Assembly (NCBI RefSeq): GCF_021347895.1
Contig: NC_067126.1
Coordinates: 33,616,482-33,680,481 of the forward strand
Reading direction: 5' to 3'
DNA: 64,000 bases
Source: Acanthochromis polyacanthus
Lineage: Eukaryota > Chordata > Actinopteri > Pomacentridae
Each line of letters opens with the position of its first letter. Positions within the stretch are counted from its first letter, which is position 1. Below the pieces are notes generated by a model. That model did no database searches. It saw only the letters and a program-made list of their open reading frames with translations, and was not told where the DNA came from. Positions 62,022 through 64,000 of this stretch are shown piece after piece. The position numbers were made by a program, and so were the translations under genes.

Positions 62022-64000
62022 TATCTTTGCAGGTCTCAGAGTCAATTAAAATAAATTACAGTGCCTGTGTTCATTGTCATTAAGAAACGTGCCGTCAAGT
62101 ACACTGATGTGTTTTTAATAGTCTCTGGACAACAGCTGAGGCTCTTATCTCAGTTTGAAGTGAAAAGAAGTAAATATGCTTCTGTTTACAACATAAGATA
62201 CTTGCTCAAGCCTGACCACACTTTGGCTACACTTAGTCGGAGGATAAGTCCATTGTTGGCTTTGGTCTTTTTCTGTGATTTTTGTTGACTGCAAGAAAAA
62301 ACAAAGCAAATAGACTGTAGTGGTTGTAATTAGGCCCGCAGCAGAAGAAATGATTCAGTACAGTGTCCTCACAAGTGATGAACATGAGTGTGTGTTTGTG
62401 TGTGTGCCAGAGAATGCCATCTCATGCTGTTCTTAATCCTTCCCAGATTGAGGTCACTGGGGCTATTGGAGGATCTCAGTGTGTTTACAACCTCCGCCCG
62501 AACCCTTGGAAAGGCTGAGATTGGCTGGTGTTATCTGATTGGTTATGTCCTCCCGACGTACAGTATGTTTGTGCAGGGATCCGATTGGGCCGGGGGACTC
62601 GAGATGGAGTCAAAGTGTTAAATATCTCTGTAAGAAGCAGGCGAAGTTGACACGGAGAAGCAGCTCGCTGTGTTCCCCCTCGATAGGTGTGTCTACAGAG
62701 GGAACGTGAGTCAGTTTCAGAATCGGGTTGGTGTTGGTGGGTGCGGTTGTTATAGTAACTCCTGACTGTTCTCAAAGGGCCCTCAGCATCATGTGGGAGG
62801 GTTGCTGTGGCAACGGCAGGTTGTAGCGTAGGTGTGTTGTTGTGGTAACAGCATGCCTATGCGGGGCTGCTGTTCAGTCATTGTTGAGTGTGAGAGGGAG
62901 AGGACTTGGTAACAACAGGTTCACGAAGGGCAGAATTGGACTTTGGCACATGTACTGAAAATAATGAGTGTTTTTTGGGGTTTTTTTAGGGGGAACACCT
63001 AATTGTACAAGACATTAGGCTGAGAGTAAGTTGCATTTGCCACAAAGGGCTTGGTAATATAGGTAAAATCAGTGACTAGTGAGGATATATCAGCATGGGA
63101 TGTGTATCCGAAATCTCACACTGATTTTCAAAGCAGTGAACTTAACATAAAAAATACTCCTCATATCTGTAAAACATAAATTCAGTTAAGAATTTAGTTT
63201 CTTTATTTAATCATTCAGAATTATTCATTCATATAACCCAAATCTTAGAACAGTCTTCGAGCGAATCTGAAAGTTAGTAAATGTTAACGTTGAGAAATTA
63301 CAGTCCAGCACTTTCAACCGGTACAGCCAAGCGCTCGGCCTAAATCTGTTATAAATAAAGCATTTGATAATAAACACCAGGCTCAGTAAGATTCCCATGT
63401 TAGTCGTTTTATCATGCAACCCACAAACAAATATATCAGCAGGATGGTTTTATTGCTGCCCATGACTACCATTTGCATCTCTTGCCACTAGACAGTTTTT
63501 CAAGCACTCAAGGTAATTGAGAAGTGCATTAGAGGTCATATTCAATCAGACCTTGTCAGTTTTGTTTTCAAGAAAGCTGCAAACTATTGCAGAAAGCTGT
63601 TTATTTCTGCCTGAATTTAGTTCATATACCTCCAAAAATGTAGCTTCTTATTAAAGTGCCACTGAGTCTGACCCACCTGATTAGTTGCCGTCTTTTCCTG
63701 CCACTTTTGTTTTATCGTTGTTTCTCCCTTTGAGTGCCTTGTTAAACTCCCATAACCAGATGTCAAGCCTCTTCTCTCCGCCTCCTCAATATTTTTTCTC
63801 TGATCTCTCCGTCTTTGTTCCCCCGTTTGTTTCATTAGTGATGTCTGTTTCTCTTTTCCCATCCATATTGAAATTTTGCTCATGTTTTCGTACGGGCACA
63901 TGGGCGCACACAAGAAAGACACAAGTTTGGTGTCTGTTCATGCATGTAAGCAGGTACTTGCATACCTTCAAAATAATCCAGGAGTGTTATTTTTGGCATT
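62022..64000. other. igsf3 intron 2, right edge of the window
   Basis: Short GT-rich stretch near 62384-62405 and otherwise unique-looking DNA. No exon was found before the window ends. Confidence 0.5.

Overview
This is a teleost fish genomic window, probably a percomorph or related spiny-rayed fish. It carries vertebrate immunoglobulin-superfamily exons with consensus splice sites, very long introns, and several repeat families typical of bony fish: tRNA-derived SINEs, Tc1/mariner elements, TTAA-flanked MITEs and long CA microsatellites. No prokaryotic genes, rRNA, CRISPR array or viral genes were seen.

Only two protein-coding genes can be supported, both on the + strand in head-to-tail order. 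Positions 987-1676 hold the last two exons of an EWI-type gene (the IGSF3/CD101/PTGFRN family): one V-type Ig domain, then a transmembrane segment and a short cytoplasmic tail. After about 22.8 kb of intergenic DNA, 24509-24548 encodes the start and most of the signal peptide of an igsf3-like gene. Its second exon, the first Ig domain, lies 18.2 kb downstream at 42710-43090. Both igsf3 introns in view are phase 1. The rest of the gene lies beyond the right edge, so intron 2 is longer than 20.9 kb. The pairing agrees with the clustering of IGSF3, PTGFRN and CD101 in other vertebrates.

The rest is non-coding. The 3' flank and intergenic region (1677-24508) contains a SINE with target-site duplication (4439-4795), a mariner transposase remnant (about 5050-5185), a long CA repeat (5616-5783), a duplicated unnamed repeat in an A-B-A layout (10591-11518, with a lone B copy at 8582-8955), a near-complete but broken Tc1 element with 280-base inverted repeats (13529-15018), and a GC-richer igsf3 promoter/5'UTR zone. 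Intron 1 of igsf3 contains two opposite-facing copies of an AT-rich TTAA-type MITE (25468-26482 and 27212-28041), one carrying a later SINE with a perfect 17-base duplication. It also holds a SINE nested in the end of another Tc1-like element (29204-30062). Intron 2 is mostly unique sequence with a few decayed repeats.

I found no clear new biological system. The most unusual structures are the inverted MITE pair with nested palindromes in igsf3 intron 1 and the A-B-A direct-repeat cassette near 11 kb.
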